Both the position numbers and the translations under genes were made by a program. A DNA stretch of 64,000 bases from Prochilodus magdalenae. Taxonomy: Eukaryota; Chordata; Actinopteri; Characiformes; Prochilodontidae. Positions 48,490 to 60,580 of this stretch are shown here, one piece after another. The DNA lies in the NCBI GenBank assembly GCA_024036415.1, contig JAMWET010006938.1, positions 392,501-456,500 on the forward strand, written 5' to 3'. Positions within the stretch are counted from its first letter, which is position 1. Each line of letters begins with the position of its first letter. Below the pieces are notes generated by a model. The model had not been told where the DNA came from. It did not search any database and saw nothing but the letters and a program-made list of their open reading frames with translations.

Positions 48490-49018
48490 TCATTAAATAT
48501 ACTCAATGAGCACTTTATTAGGTACACTGACCTTGTATCTACACTCCTTGTCCTTTTTGTCAGGTCCACTTATAATATACAGTGAATGCACTACGTAGTG
48601 CTATAATTAAAGATTGTGCTCCATGTTTCTCTGCATACCCTCTTTCACCCCATTCTTTAATGGTCGGGACCCCCACAGATCGAAAACACAGAGCAGGTAT
48701 TAGGTGGGTGGTGGATCGTTCTCAGCACTGCAAGGACACTGTGGTGGTAGTGGTGTGTTATTGTGTGTTGTGCTGGTGTGAGTAGATCAGTCCACCAATC
48801 AAAACCATCCAGCCAACAGTGTCCTCTGGGCAGTGTCCTGTGACCAATAATGAAGGACTAGAGGAGGACCAACACAAACTGTACAGTAGCAGATCAGCTA
48901 CTAGGTGGACCAGCAAGGTAGGAGTGTCTAATGGAGTGGGCAGTGAGGGGACACAGTGTTTAAACACTCCAGCAGCACTGCTGTGTCTGATCCACAAGTG
49001 CCAGCACAGCACACACGT
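48490..49018. mobile_element. Foldback DNA element related to 31165-31928
   Basis: Begins AATGAGCACTTTATTAGGTA near 48504. It then carries TAGGTGGGTGGTGGATCGTT, CTCAGCACTGCAAGGACACT, GTGTTGTGCTGGTGTGAGTA, GGACCAGCAAGGTAGGAGTG and CAGCAGCACTGCTGTGTCTG, as in the palindromic family. The right arm is cut short near 49018. Confidence 0.7.
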
Positions 49019-49929
49019 TTTGAATTCTCCGAAGGTTTCCAAGGTTTTGAGTGTTGCCTGTAGTGGGAAAAATGAAAAATAGGAAGTCGCAGGTTTTACT
49101 TATGACAGCAGCCCTAAATATGATCCCACGTCCTGGAATGGCATAAAAACAAGTGTGCGTGTATCTAGTACATAATTCCCGTAGTAATGTTTAGTCTGGC
49201 TGCTCGTTATAGGGATGAACTTCCATGTCCCATGTCACTTCCGATACTTCCTGCTCAAGCCTACATCAATAAACCGCTGTCATACAGCTCAGTCGCTCCT
49301 CTGACTCTCTGCCACATTTCCTGCAGAGAGCGCGTGTGTGTCTTTTCGGGGGGTGGCAGGAGGGTGGGGTGGGGGGAGTGAGGTGAGATTCCATTTAAAC
49401 ACCATTTATCTTTGTCTCTCTGCAATCCCTGCACTTACGATTCCGGCCTGTCAAAACACACCCTCCCTGACGACTCGCAGGACACACACACACACACTCA
49501 CGCAAGTACACACACTCACTCTCCAGACACCTGGCTTGCTCAGTCACCCCCGAAACCGCAGAGATGCTAGAGAGAGAGGGAGGAAGGGAGGGAGAAGAAG
49601 ACGGAGCACTTTGCCACTTAAATGCAGGACAGGAGGGAGGACATTTCTATTTTTTAGCAGAAATACAGCTCGACAAAACACCCCCTCACTGCACAACACA
49701 CAGCTCCCACCCAGATTCCAAACAGGCATCCTTTCTGGTTTGGATTGCATCTGACAGCAGAGCTTTCCGATACAATGGTTGACCTCTGATCCATAGTTCT
49801 GTTTTTTTCACTATTTGGCCTGAATGCTTTGAACAGTTAGCAAATGCTAATGCAGTAGCTTTCTACTGGATTAATTAAAAACGTAAGTGTGGGATGTGCC
49901 TCGGCCGGTCTAGAACTGTTATGGTGAAC

Positions 49930-50115
49930 TCAGTCAATCAGTCAACCTCCTTTTATTTGTGTAGCTCTGTTTACAATTAATGTTGTCCCAAAGCCGCTTT
50001 ACAGAACCGCAGTCCATGGAAGGTAAAGAAAAACAGAGTCCATGTATGTACCTAGGGGAGGGAATCCGGGTCCAAGCCCCCCTTGAGAAAGCCACTGGCA
50101 GCTGATGATGATTCC
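49930..50115. repeat. Dispersed repeat fragment (LINE 3'-end-like)
   Basis: CCTTTTATTTGTGTAGCTCT, CCCAAAGCCGCTTTACAGAA and the following AAGGTAAAGAAAAACAGAGT recall a repeat frequent in fish genomes. Borders are unclear. Confidence 0.45.
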
Positions 50116-50129
50116 AGAGTGTGGCAACA

Positions 50130-51340
50130 GAGTCAGTTTAGTTGGAGGTTTGTTGTGAAGAATCATGTAGACTCTTTTTTCTTTTTTTAACAGTAGTGGT
50201 AGTGATGATGGTCATTTCGTCCATCATTATATGATAATAATACATATATATCTATGTTATTATTCATTTATATGATGAATAATAGTGAGAAATCTGGAAA
50301 AAAAAGTTTCCCTTTGGGCTTATTTTGCAGTTTGTTGATTTAAATGCAATCACAACTGTAATAACGGTGTCAGACATCAGGCAGCATATTCATAACCATT
50401 TTATCTAGCAGCTTTCAGGGAAAGAGCTTTTAGAGGTGGCGTCTGGTTCCTGTCACCACTACTGTGAAGAATTCTGACGGAGCAAGTTTGTTTAGAACAT
50501 AGCGTTTCACACCAAACCACTCTAAACGGCTGTGTTTGACACCTCAGACATTTAATGATGAAGATGGTTTGGAGAAATTGATGGAGATCCCTTTTAAAAA
50601 GCATGGGCTGCTGTACGACGTGAAATCAATCAGGTGAAACCTTGTATTATGTAATTATGGACTATATTTTTTAAGTCCATTGATGAGGGATGGTTAATAC
50701 AATAGTAAACAATAGCAAATATAGATGTTCTTTCCCAGTAGAGATGATATGTAAGGTGTCTAATGGTAAAGCAATCTGAGAGAACGGAAAAAGGTTCTAC
50801 ATCGTCTCACAGAAGCCAGCATGTACCTCTCTGGCATTAATGCGTTTTAAAATAATATCTTTTAATTTAAAATTTGATCTTAAACCTATTGCAAAACACT
50901 GCCAGTGTATTTGTAACAATTTCATGTAATAGCTTGCTGTGAGGCAACTTGTAGAATCATTAAACTCCTCAGACGTTGTTTACATCCTAATCATTTAATT
51001 ATGTGGAAATTTAGAGAAAATCTGTTCCGTTTTATACAAGCTGTGCCTACAAGACTGTCCCAGGAATATAATGGAACCAGAAGCACGAAAGGACTTGAAG
51101 CTGCCTGTAAAGAACGCGCTTGTAAGCTGTGATATCTGAGCAAATTGGGTGTTCCGAGGTGGAGTACAGATGATGGACAAGAAATGACAGCTCAGAAATG
51201 AACTAAAACAAACACCCAGTCTTCGCCCGGAGCGGTGAACCTGTAGACCCCGGCGCAAGGGCCGGGGAAAGTTCAGGGGGAAGTCGTATTCGCGTTTGTC
51301 TGTTGACAGTGTGTCTCTCTATTCCTGTTTTTCCCTTCAG
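50130..51340. other. End of the 34-kb intron
   Basis: No gene is recognised. The final 45 bases are T/C-rich and end TTCAG at 51336-51340, the acceptor of the linker/HormR exon. Confidence 0.5.
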
Positions 51341-51643
51341 ATCATCCCTCTTCGGTCCTGCTTCCTGAGCAGCTGCCCCCGGCACGGAGCTCCACGTCGC
51401 GCCCTCATCCTTACACAGGAACACTCCGGCCCTCGTTCACCACCACCACTACCACTACCATGGCTCCGCCCCGTCGCCGTGACGATGACAACTTTCTCCC
51501 CGAGGTCCTAACTCGTCCCCCTCCCTCAGCCCAGACGCCGGTTGTCATTGACTACTGTACACCGCGTGTGACTGCCGAAATCTCCTGGCCCCAGACTCAC
51601 CAGGGACAGGTCGCCAAGCAGCCGTGCCCACCGGGCACCATCG
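51341..51643 (+). CDS. adgrl3: Latrophilin-3 Thr/Pro-rich linker and start of HormR domain
   Basis: The acceptor is a clear pyrimidine tract ending ttcccttcag (51340) and the donor is GTAGGT at 51644. The phase is 1-1. The closing G of the olfactomedin exon plus AT here gives Asp, then 100 whole codons follow. The first half is a disordered Ser/Thr/Pro-rich spacer, including a run of seven threonines (SFTTTTTTTMAPP), as expected for the O-glycosylated stalk of latrophilins. The second half enters the hormone-receptor domain with VVIDYC, then EISWPQTHQGQVAKQPCPPG and TIG. These supply the first two of its four cysteines. The linker is shorter and more diverged than in mammals as I remember it, so a skipped or missed small exon in the 34-kb intron before it cannot be excluded. 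The frame is continuous without one. Confidence 0.93.
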
Positions 51644-53036
51644 GTAGGTTGAGGTTGAGAAAGGTTCGGCTGTGGTCTGTATATGTATCCCGTGTTATGC
51701 ATTATAGTAAGTCGGCAGCCTGCGGCTCTTTCACTACGATCAGCTTATCTGAATACAGTTAACGTAAATCAAGCTAGCTAATGATGCGCTGCCCATCCTG
51801 TAGTTCATGAGGTTCATGAAATCCGTATTCACCTTTGTCTGAAACACTGTGCCTTTAAGCCCCCCCCCCCCATCCTGATGAGCCCAGTGTGCTCTGGTCT
51901 CTGTTATGATCAATCAGCCACCAGATCAGTTCCGCCCTGACATAGCTTCCAGTCGTTTCTGTGGGCTGCATGAGGAAACGCCAAGCTTGCCAGTAGGTTT
52001 GTGTTACGAGGTGATGTCACTGGGGAAAGTGCTGGTATTCCAGCCAGGCATTTTTACGCAAGTGGTTTCTGTGGGAGAGAGTTTTTGCCCCGGGCGCGCA
52101 CTTTCCCGACGGTTTAGATGCAAGAAGTTATATTACACATTGAAACACTGAAACTAATCTAATTCTATTTCTATGCTAAGTCTGAACTCCCGCAGCCAAC
52201 ACATTGACTTTCAAGCTTAATAGAACGCATGTGATCCAGATCATCCTCTGCCTGATTACTTGGATCAGGTCTGGAGCAGTATTCACTGGGAAGGTACATA
52301 TCCAGGAGTAGGGTTTGTGACCATAGCCATACAGGGATACAGTTACGGAATATATGGCATTTTAGTGCACCATTTCTACTTACTTCCTGAGTTTAACACA
52401 TTAGGGGGAAAAATAAAATATAAATGTGCTGAAACCTTTTTTTGTAGACCACAGTTTATATAATTTCCCCAGTATGTTCAGCTAGAACAACAAAATTTCA
52501 TTTGACCGGACCAACCCCATTACTCTTGCGTTTGACTGTAGCTGCTAATTTTTGTGAATTAACAATATGGCAAAGACAAACATCAAACTACTGAGAACTG
52601 GCATTTATATATTCTTCAGCCGGTCATCTGTATTGTGTAATCTGCAATAAGAAACTGTAAGCTCATATATCCGTATGTTGATGGTATTATCTATAGTGCA
52701 TGTAACTGGTTTAACTTCATATAGTACTGAAATTAAAGTGTCAGTATCCGGCATCTTGGTATCAAAACACCAGGTCCTAGCTTTGAGCCAATCAGCAGTC
52801 AAGACTTTGGAAAATCATCCTTAGAGAAAGGAAAGGCCTCATTCTGTTAATATACTCCCAGACTTTTATTAGGTGGTGTTGCTCAGTACATGCTCATGGA
52901 AGGCTTTCAAACACAAAACTAATCTTTAATTTAATTTAAGTTCTATTTCTGTATCTGTATCCATTTGTGTTGTTGCAGTTTGTTCTGTCATTGCATCATT
53001 TCATTTCAAAAGAATTTTATTTACTTGTTCTGCTTA
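51644..53036. other. Intron sequence between the two HormR exons
   Basis: Unique-looking, with a C run at about 51861-51871. No further exon-like segment was found; the flanking exons already join in frame. Confidence 0.5.
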
Positions 53037-53598
53037 TACCGATGTGGTCAAAAGTATGTGGACACCCTTTCAGACTACAGAGCCCAGCCACACCTGCTAA
53101 CAGCAGTAAAGCCATCTCATCTCCATAGGCAAATAGTAGTGGCGGGAGAATGAGTTGAAGAGCTCAGTGGTTTAAATGTCTTAAGATGCCACATTTACCA
53201 CAAGTCAGTTTGTGACATTTCTGCTGTTCTAGATTTGCCCTGGAAGCTTCTAGGAACAACAGCAGCTCGGCCACAAGACCATGGCGCCCTTAGAAAATGA
53301 CCTATCCTCTCTTGCATCGTTCACTAGTCAAACTGCCTCTTGAAGCACCATCAAGAAGTCGTAACCAGGAGCTTCATGAAACTGAGTTTCAATGGGCTGT
53401 ATACAAGCCTAAGATCACCTTGCGCATGGGCTGGAGAGGTCTAAAGCATGCTACCATTGGACTCTTTTACTCCTGTAGGGTGTTCTTTAGAGAGTTCAAC
53501 AGGTGAATCTGGCAGATACTGCGTATTAATAAGGGGTGTCCAACATGCTGGTTAGGCATGATTGTCAAGTGACCACATACTTTTGTCCATTTAGTGTA
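53037..53598 (+). mobile_element. Tc1-like transposon relic with TIRs, in the HormR intron
   Basis: The left end TACCGATGTGGTCAAAAGTA and the right end (AAGTGACCACATACTTTTGT, CCATTTAGTGTA) are inverse copies of about 25 bp. On the + strand HETEFQWAVYKPKIT... and GLKHATIGLF correspond to a degraded Tc1 transposase segment just before the catalytic WSDES motif. The motif itself is ruined (FYSCRVFFREF). Much of the coding region is deleted. The element ends 123 bp before the next exon. Confidence 0.75.
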
Positions 53599-53721
53599 TT
53601 CATTTCCTGTGCTGTGTTAAAATGTTAATGCTCATCAGAGAATGATGGCACCCGTAATGATTTCCTTTTCTAAAGAAACAGAATGGCTTCTCACATCTGA
53701 GGTGGTTAATTGGTTTTACAG

Positions 53722-53819
53722 GCGTCGCAACGTTTACCTGCTTGATGGGCTACTGGGACCCGAAGGGGCCGGACATGAGCAACTGCACCTCCCCATGGAC
53801 CAATCACATAACTCAAAGA
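53722..53819 (+). CDS. adgrl3: Latrophilin-3 HormR domain, second half
   Basis: This is a 98-nt exon entered in phase 1 and left in phase 0. The acceptor is tggttttacag (53721) and the donor is GTGAGT at 53820. Joined to the previous exon it reads [35 protein letters not shown]. This is the C-terminal half of the hormone-receptor domain, with the last two cysteines, the [11 protein letters not shown] signature and the SPWxNHITQ exit into the GAIN domain. The sequence is about one residue shorter than mammalian latrophilins in the loop after the third cysteine. A Tc1-like relic ends only about 120 bp before the acceptor. Confidence 0.95.
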
Positions 53820-54364
53820 GTGAGTGCACCCGAAATCTGCTCAGAAGTAAAACCAGTCTCTCCAGTATAATACAGGATCTATCTATAAACCATAAGTAAA
53901 AATGATTTAGCCTGAGTGGTTTTTATGATTTCTAGCCATTTACTTATAATGCTGCTTATCACCCAAAGCAGCTGGAAGCCTAAACCGCTTTGAGCAAAAT
54001 ACAGTCCACAAAAAAACCTCATCGGTTGTAGAAGAGTGCCTGTAGCCAAATTTGTTCTTCGACCAGCAGTTGAACCTAGGCCCAATTAAGCCTTTGTAAC
54101 TTTGCCCAAGGACAATACCATTGGTAATGTTGTTCTGTGTGTGGTGTGTCAGTGTGTTCACCTATAATGGTAACAGCATAACAATAATGTGTAATGGTTT
54201 CCCATATGTTGCCGAGAGCAAATCTGTAAATAGGCAGAATTGCAAATCTATGAAGCAATTTGTTCTTATTTTGCCATCAAGGGACAGAGAGAGTGAAATC
54301 AATAAAAGTATACCCGCTTACCTCATATCTCACTCGCTCGCTCTCTCCCTATCTCTCTCCATAG
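53820..54364. other. Short intron between HormR and GAIN exons
   Basis: 545 bp, GTGAGT donor, and a strongly CT-rich acceptor tract (54330-54360). No repeat is recognised. Confidence 0.6.
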
Positions 54365-54550
54365 ATGAGGTCCGGGGAGACGGCAGCTATTGTAGCCCGT
54401 GAGCTGGCCGAGCAGACGAAGGCGGAGCTGCGTCCAGGTGATGTTCCCTCCACGGTCAAAGCCATGGCACAGCTGGTGGAACTACTCGACGTTCAGCTGC
54501 GGAATCTCACTCCCGGAGGAAAGGATACAGCAGCACGCAGCCTAAACAAG
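54365..54550 (+). CDS. adgrl3: Latrophilin-3 GAIN domain, first exon
   Basis: This is a 186-nt exon of 62 codons, phase 0-0. It is preceded by a strong CT-rich tract (ctctctccatag, ending 54364) and followed by GTAAAA at 54551. It reads MRSGETAAIVARELAEQTK, then a helix-rich stretch, DVQLRNLTPGGKDTAARSLN and a final K. This is the start of the GAIN domain, the autoproteolysis-inducing fold found in adhesion GPCRs; subdomain A is largely helical. LRNLTPGGKD-AARSLNK matches latrophilin-3 more closely than the latrophilin-1 sequence, which has LRPIERESAG here. The ATG is an ordinary internal Met, not a start codon. Confidence 0.96.
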
Positions 54551-55423
54551 GTAAAAACAAGCGATAGGGCATTTGGCTGATTACATTGGCTGATATTAAG
54601 ATATTACATAACAGAATTGGTGAAAATCCCGTAGTTAAACGACTCCTATCTGAGCCATCCTACTGTCTGCAGTCCAACACATGTGGTAATACCTTCACTT
54701 TTAAATGAACAAGGATTTGGGTATGGGTTATTTTTACCCAAGGCATTCATTGGGAAAATATTCATTTATTTTTCTATTTATAAATAAATATAAATAATAG
54801 CATATTATTTTATTGTATCATATTTAGAAGTGTCTGTCACTTAAATTTTAATTTGTGAAAATAATAATAACAATAATTTATATATATATATTTATATATA
54901 AAATTTGGATTAATCATGACTTAAGTTTTTATTAGTCTGTAGACGAGGCCTTACTTTGTTCACAACGTAGAGCAGGAAGCTAGGTTGCATGGTGAGCTGG
55001 ATTAGCCATAGATTAGGATTCAGATTCTGGTTCTTATTCTAAATGTGTCCCATTTGTCTAAACGCCAGTGTGTCACTATGAAAACATATATCCTACAGTT
55101 AAATCATTTTTTTGCTTTAACGCAAAGCACTGATTTTATTTGTGTACAACCTCCATTCAAAGCGTTTCTGAGTTCTGCTCCAAATGAGCCAAATTTTCGG
55201 TCACTCCTGAAACATGAGGTAAAGTGAAAAGGTTACAGGTATGCTTTGTGCTGGGAGACTCGCTGCCAAGACAGTGAAAAAATGTTCTCTCTTAGAGCCT
55301 AACAGCTTATTAATGTTAACAGCAAAAGGGAACAACACAGTACAGGTACATATCATTTCAGTTTAATTACCATAGCAAGCTGTTTAAAATGAAATAAAAT
55401 TAAATTGGATGTAATTGTTAAAT

Positions 55424-55845
55424 GGGGACAGGACGAGGAGACGGGATGCAAGCGCAAGTGTTTTAATGAAGAGTGAAAAAGATAACGAACCAAAGAAAAA
55501 ACTGGCAAACTGAGCAATACTGAAGAGGAATACAAAAACAACCAACAGCGAGACAAAACCAACGGACAAGGAGACAAAACGACTGGCATGGAAACAAAAC
55601 ACCGGCAGGGGAACAAACGCCAAGCAAGAACAAAGGGCAAACAAGAGACACCTGGGAAGGGGCGGGGCTAGAAACAGGTGAGGGGCCTGACAAGAGGGCG
55701 GAGACAGGAGGAGCCAAAAAACAAAACAAACAGAAGCACATGGAACAGAGTGACAAACAGCACATGGACATGACAAGACAGAAACGGAAAGCCAGACAAG
55801 ACAGACAAACATGAACAGGACAGGGCAGGGTGTGACAGTTATGGT
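55424..55845 (-). repeat. Dispersed repeat, possibly LTR-type
   Basis: Purine-rich on the + strand; read on the minus strand it is TGTCACACCCTGCCCTGTCC...CTCCTCCTGTCTCCGCCCTC...CCCGCCCCTTCCCAGGTGTC. This style is met in fish LTR-retrotransposon ends. No terminal TG/CA pair or duplication was established. Confidence 0.4.
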
Positions 55846-56147
55846 GCTGCCCTGCACTGAGCTACGCAGGTATGTCTGTAGGTATACTGCCGTTGTGTTT
55901 TGGAGACACAGTTTAAATGATCACATGAATATGTTTCTATCAGACAGTGGAGATTTATGACTAATGGGGATGGTTGGCCTCACCTGAGTTCTGAGTGTAG
56001 TGGTGGAGCATCTAAGTGTGTGTGAGAGGGGTGTACGTTCTAACATTCTTCTGTGGGGGGCTACGTTGTGCTCTGTTATGCTCTGTTAGCCTCAACCGTG
56101 TCACTTCATAAATCGTCAATCACCAAAGTGTTTTAACGTGTATGCGT

Positions 56148-56182
<35 letters not shown>

Positions 56183-58618
56183 ACTAGACTGCTAGACTGT
56201 ATAGACTGCAGGGTTTGAGATCGTAAACCTGTGGCAGAATCTCTACAGATCAAAGGCTTTAATGCTCTAATGGGAAAAAAGTTTCTGTGAAAAACATCTA
56301 CGGTTTTTAAAGTGCTCTTATATAACACACACACACACACACATGCACACACACGCGCGCGCGTGCACACGCACACACACAGACTGCACTTTCTGTCTTT
56401 TCTGTCTCTCAAACAGACACACATGCATTTGTTTTTCTACCTTTGTGAGAACTTTCATAGACTTACTGAAGGCAATTAATGCTAGTACTCAAGCGCGGAC
56501 TCAAGGCCATAAATTAACAGTCTGGATCCGGACATTCTGATCAACTTCCACTATGAGGAGGCAAGTATACAAACAGTTAGCAGACTGGCTAACTAATAAT
56601 AGCCATTTACCTTTTTTTCCCCAGATATTGTTGCTTTAGGTAACTTGTATGATCGCTGTTTTTAAACTTAAAAGCTATTTTAAAAATCTCTTACTGGAAG
56701 TGAATGTGAGTTCATTTAACCAATGTTCACGACCGTCAGCTAAACAGGTACTGTCTTGATTTGCTATTTCTATTTTGCATTGTTGTTTAATGACGAGTAT
56801 GAGAGCTAGCTTTTAAGTTTAGGTGCTATGTTAATAATGTTATTGCGAGTGACTGTGTATTGACTGTGTAGTTTCATTGAAATGGGCTGTGATACTGTTC
56901 CAAAAAATGTTATAATTCTATTATAACATTCTAGCAGTTATTACAGTTATGGCAAAGCTTAATTACAGTAACAAACTATTAACTAATATATGAAGTTTTT
57001 TTTTTTCTGTACATTTAATTTCTAATGACAATCACCCCAAGCAAGTGTGGGATTACCGGTATATGCAGCTGTATTTCCACTCCTGCCAAAATTTAATCTC
57101 TTATAAGTTTCATTTACACCAAAAACAGCCAGGTTTCTTATGAAAACCGGCAAACCGCCTTCACCTCTATTGATTCTATAGTTAACGCTTTCCTATCATG
57201 ATGAGGACACAAAGGTCCTCACAAAGGGTTTAATACAGGGCAGCTCTTTCTTGAAAACACACACAAACACCTTCTCGTTCTCTCAAGGACGCACAAATTA
57301 GAGCAGCTTAAGATGCCCCAGTGAGTTTTTGCTCTTAACAAAAACAGCAGCAACATGAAAGACTTCCGGGAAAAAAAAGAGAGCTTCAAAAGAACTCGGC
57401 ACTCAGGACTCAAGACACACTCTGAGACACGCGTGCGCGCACACACACATATGCACAAACAGTTTCACATGATGGCATACATGCTGAAGTCATATCAAAT
57501 GCACAGATGCGTAACGTCACTTGCAGAGCTATGTATAATTAATAGGAATCTTAATTAGTTTAAATATAGAACCATTACGCTACTATAGCTGCATACATAG
57601 CGCAAGTGGCGAAGCACCGGCTTGCACTTAGTTACCTGCATATAAACACTCCATATAAAATAATTACCTGTATATAAAATATCTCGTTTAATAATTCTCT
57701 TTGTAGCCATCTTCCTTTTGTTCTTTCCCAAACTGTCACCCACTTGCAGTCCTGGGATATTCTTGGGCTCTCTCACGAGCGCATCTTGTTTCAGATCTAC
57801 CCAAGGATTTTCACTGATATTTGAATCAGGGAATTCTGATGGTTGAAGAGTCCATGCTTCTACCTACCTGTACAAACCTAAAGCATAAAAGATTCACCAC
57901 CTTGCTAATACAGCTAGCCTGGTGTTCTTTTCATCAAAAGCTGTGAGGCGTGTACTTCAGACATTGATATTAACGACCACACAAATCAGGCACAATAACA
58001 TCAATGCTGGCCAAAGAACAAAGGAAACACAGAGGTGTATAAACCCACACTAATGATTAGAGAAACTTGAAAACAGCGAAAAGAAGGCAGGCAATAAGGG
58101 CAATAAACTAAGTACAGGTGGGAAATGATGAGGGGTGTGGGCGGTAGGGCAACGGAGGAGATATAATCCATAGACTAGGGCTTTAAAGCTAGATTACGTA
58201 ACGACTTCACTTTGAAATAACGGCCTTGGGATGATTTCGATGGTGCTTATAATACAGGGGATGGCATCTGCTATAGCGCTATGTAACTTTGGAGGGGCGA
58301 GCATAAGACTTCTCACAAGAACTGCGTAACACTTTTACAGCAACAGCAACAACTATAGATCTTCAGCTGGCTGTAAAAAGAGGCTTGCTCAATATTCCCA
58401 GCATGTACATCACGGCTTAGGCTGCAAAGAGAGCGAAGAAAATGCGGTAGAAGGAAAAAGGAAGAGAATAAGAGAGAGTAGAGACAACGGTTAATCTCAA
58501 ACCAGCGTCTACTTCTTGGTGAGAGCTAAAAATGATAAAAGGGTGAAGGAGTATCTCAAAAAAAAAATTTAAACAGCAGATTGCGGTCCTAGGCTATAAC
58601 TTAGTGTTTCATCCCTGT

Positions 58619-58984
58619 CTAACTGAATTTTGCAGTCATCTGATTTTGTTTAAATTCATCATATGGCAAAAACTTGAATAACTCCTCTAATAAAGTCCTG
58701 TAGTAATACTGCACCTTGTCAGCTGACATGATTCTGTCTTGTCCTGGTTCTGCTATCTTTGCCGGTATTCTTTCCAGGGCAGAATCCGACTCTGTCAGTT
58801 CAGCTTCATCTTCAGATTCACAGCGAGGGTTAATATGTGTCAGCACATCCTGATGACATAATGTCGGCAACATTCTGATTGGTTTGCGGGCCAATTTGCA
58901 TATGGGAAGGTTGGGAATCATAAGCATTTCAATGGTCAGTGTAGTGATAATGATTGATAGAGGAGATATCACACCACCCCTCAC
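58619..58984 (-). other. Unassigned 121-codon open frame within intron
   Basis: The frame starts MRGGVISPLSIIITTLTIEM and later reads INPRCESEDEAELTESDSAL, ERIPAKIAEPGQDRIMSADK and YYYRTLLEELFKFLPYDEFK. The latter part is acidic and then helix-like, unlike random translation of simple repeats. I do not recognise the family. It may be a remnant of a mobile-element protein or chance. No promoter or splice support was seen. Confidence 0.2.
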
Positions 58985-59434
58985 AACTCCTCATCACTAC
59001 ACATCGGAGTCCATGATAGGAACATGTGCAGAAAGCGTAAAGCTGCCATGCTGGGTCTCCCAGCGAGTTTTGCTCCACGTTAGGTTAATATTTTCACCAA
59101 ACATGAGCGGAAATGGATGCGGCTGAATGGCTGCAAAATAATTATTTGCAGGTGCTAAAAGGCTTTGATGAGCTATTTAAGCTGTGATTGGAAGTCATTT
59201 TGAATGATTCTGACCCTAAGGGTCTGATAAATATTGTAATTATGCTGCTGTATTATTTATTATGAATTGATTGTAGTTATTTGAGCTAATTAGGGCACAT
59301 TTCTTCGGAGCTGTATCTTATTATTGATTGTGGTGTCGTTATCATGGGCGAGTGACCGTGAGCACGAACATGGTGAGGACAGTTTGATGTGGGCTGCTGT
59401 TAATGTTTTGCTACTCTTTGCTTCTATGTTTCAG

Positions 59435-59473
59435 CTTCAGAAGAGAGAGAGGTCGTGCCGATTCTTCCTCCAG
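59435..59473 (+). CDS. adgrl3: Latrophilin-3 short GAIN exon (LQKRERSCRFFLQ)
   Basis: This is a 39-nt exon of 13 codons, phase 0-0. The acceptor is cttctatgtttcag (59434) and the donor is GTAAGT at 59474. It reads LQKRERSCRFFLQ, directly continuing AARSLNK from the previous exon. Latrophilins have L/M-Q/H-KRERxC at this point in GAIN, followed by the VETV(N/D)NLL segment. That segment is not in the window, so the next exon lies beyond 64000. The exon is too short to be found by length; it is recognised by the KRERSC motif, perfect splice sites and phase. Confidence 0.9.
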
Positions 59474-59778
59474 GTAAGTTTTTCTAATACCGTTGTGAAT
59501 GTGAGGACGCTGTGCTTTATTGTGCACCTGTACGGTTGAGGTCAGTAGTTTCCATTCACTTGTAAGGAACATGTATGTCTCGGCGATCCTGAGATTTCAA
59601 TGAAGTCTTCAGTTCTTCTTTATCTGGCTGTGGTACTGTAGTAAATAGGAAAGTGTAGTAGCTCCATTTCAACGGCAGAATACTATAACATACATCAGAA
59701 AATACACCTAAAAACAAACAGCAGTTATTTGTTGGTTTTGTCGTTTGTACATATCCAAGGGCCCATTGCTGTGCCTAT
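59474..59778. other. Intron start after the last exon in the window
   Basis: GTAAGT donor, then unique-looking sequence without further exon signals. Confidence 0.5.
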
Positions 59779-59912
59779 TCAATTCAATTCAATTCAATTC
59801 AATTCAATTCAATTCAATTCAACTTTATTGTCATTATACCAATACAGGGTTGTACAGTATAACGAAACACGGTCAGACTCCTTCTCCAGTGCAGTTGAAT
59901 ATTGTGTGTATA

Positions 59913-59971
<59 letters not shown>

Positions 59972-60580
59972 TAGTGCAAAGACAAATAGACAAAAACAAT
60001 GTGTGCAAACAGTACAGTATGTGTACAGGACATGTGCAAAGAGTAAGCGCAGTATCAGTAAGTATGTGGTTTAAACAGTATGGATATATAAAGTGTACAG
60101 TGCAGGTGGGAAAATAGCAGCTTAATGTTCAGTAACAGCCAAATTGCTTTGTACAGATGTTCAGTATAGATAAATAAATATAGATAAACAAGAACAAAAT
60201 AAAAACCAAGCTGGATGTTCAAGTATACAGGTTGAGTTAAAGTGCAGTCCTGTAAGGTAGTGGAACTAGAAATCAGTAGCGGTCTTTAGTGGTGTAGTCA
60301 TGTTCTGTTAGGCGCTGCTGGTGTGACCAGTTTGACAGCTCTAGGGTAAAAGCTGTTCCTGAACCTGGTGGTTCTGGCTCGGATGTTCCAGTACCTCTTT
60401 TCGGAGGGCAGAGGTTGGAAGAGGGGATGGCTGGGTGTGTGGGGTCTAAGGATATGTGGACTGCTTTCCTCAGACATCTCGTCGTAGATGTCCTGTATGG
60501 GTGGGAGGGTAGATGCGGTGATGTGCTGTGCATAACACACTGATAACACATTACTATATGTAGTGTGTTATCCATACAAG
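59779..60580 (-). mobile_element. L2/CR1-type LINE 3' end with (AATTC)n tail
   Basis: On the minus strand, about 60500-60310, a broken frame reads HPLFQPLPSEKRYWNIRART then TRFRNSFYPRAVKL. This fits the C-terminal end of LINE reverse-transcriptase proteins (LPSGKRYRSIRxRTxRxxNSFFP type). It is followed by a 3' untranslated region whose inverse reads CAATTCAACTTTATTGTCAT, and by (TTCAA)n at 59779-59822 as the terminal microsatellite expected of L2-like LINEs. A (TA)n run (59908-59968) interrupts the UTR. The element is 5'-truncated. Confidence 0.75.

Larger units (their letters stand above)
54551..59434. other. Intron between the two GAIN exons
   Basis: 4.9 kb. It contains an AT-rich patch (54770-54905), the repeat at 55424-55845 and microsatellites near 56150-56180 (GT) and 56322-56382 (CA). 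The rest is unassigned. The minus-strand open frame at 58619-58984 (121 codons, with HINPRCESEDEAELTESDSA) has protein-like composition but no recognised family and a poor start context. Confidence 0.5.
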
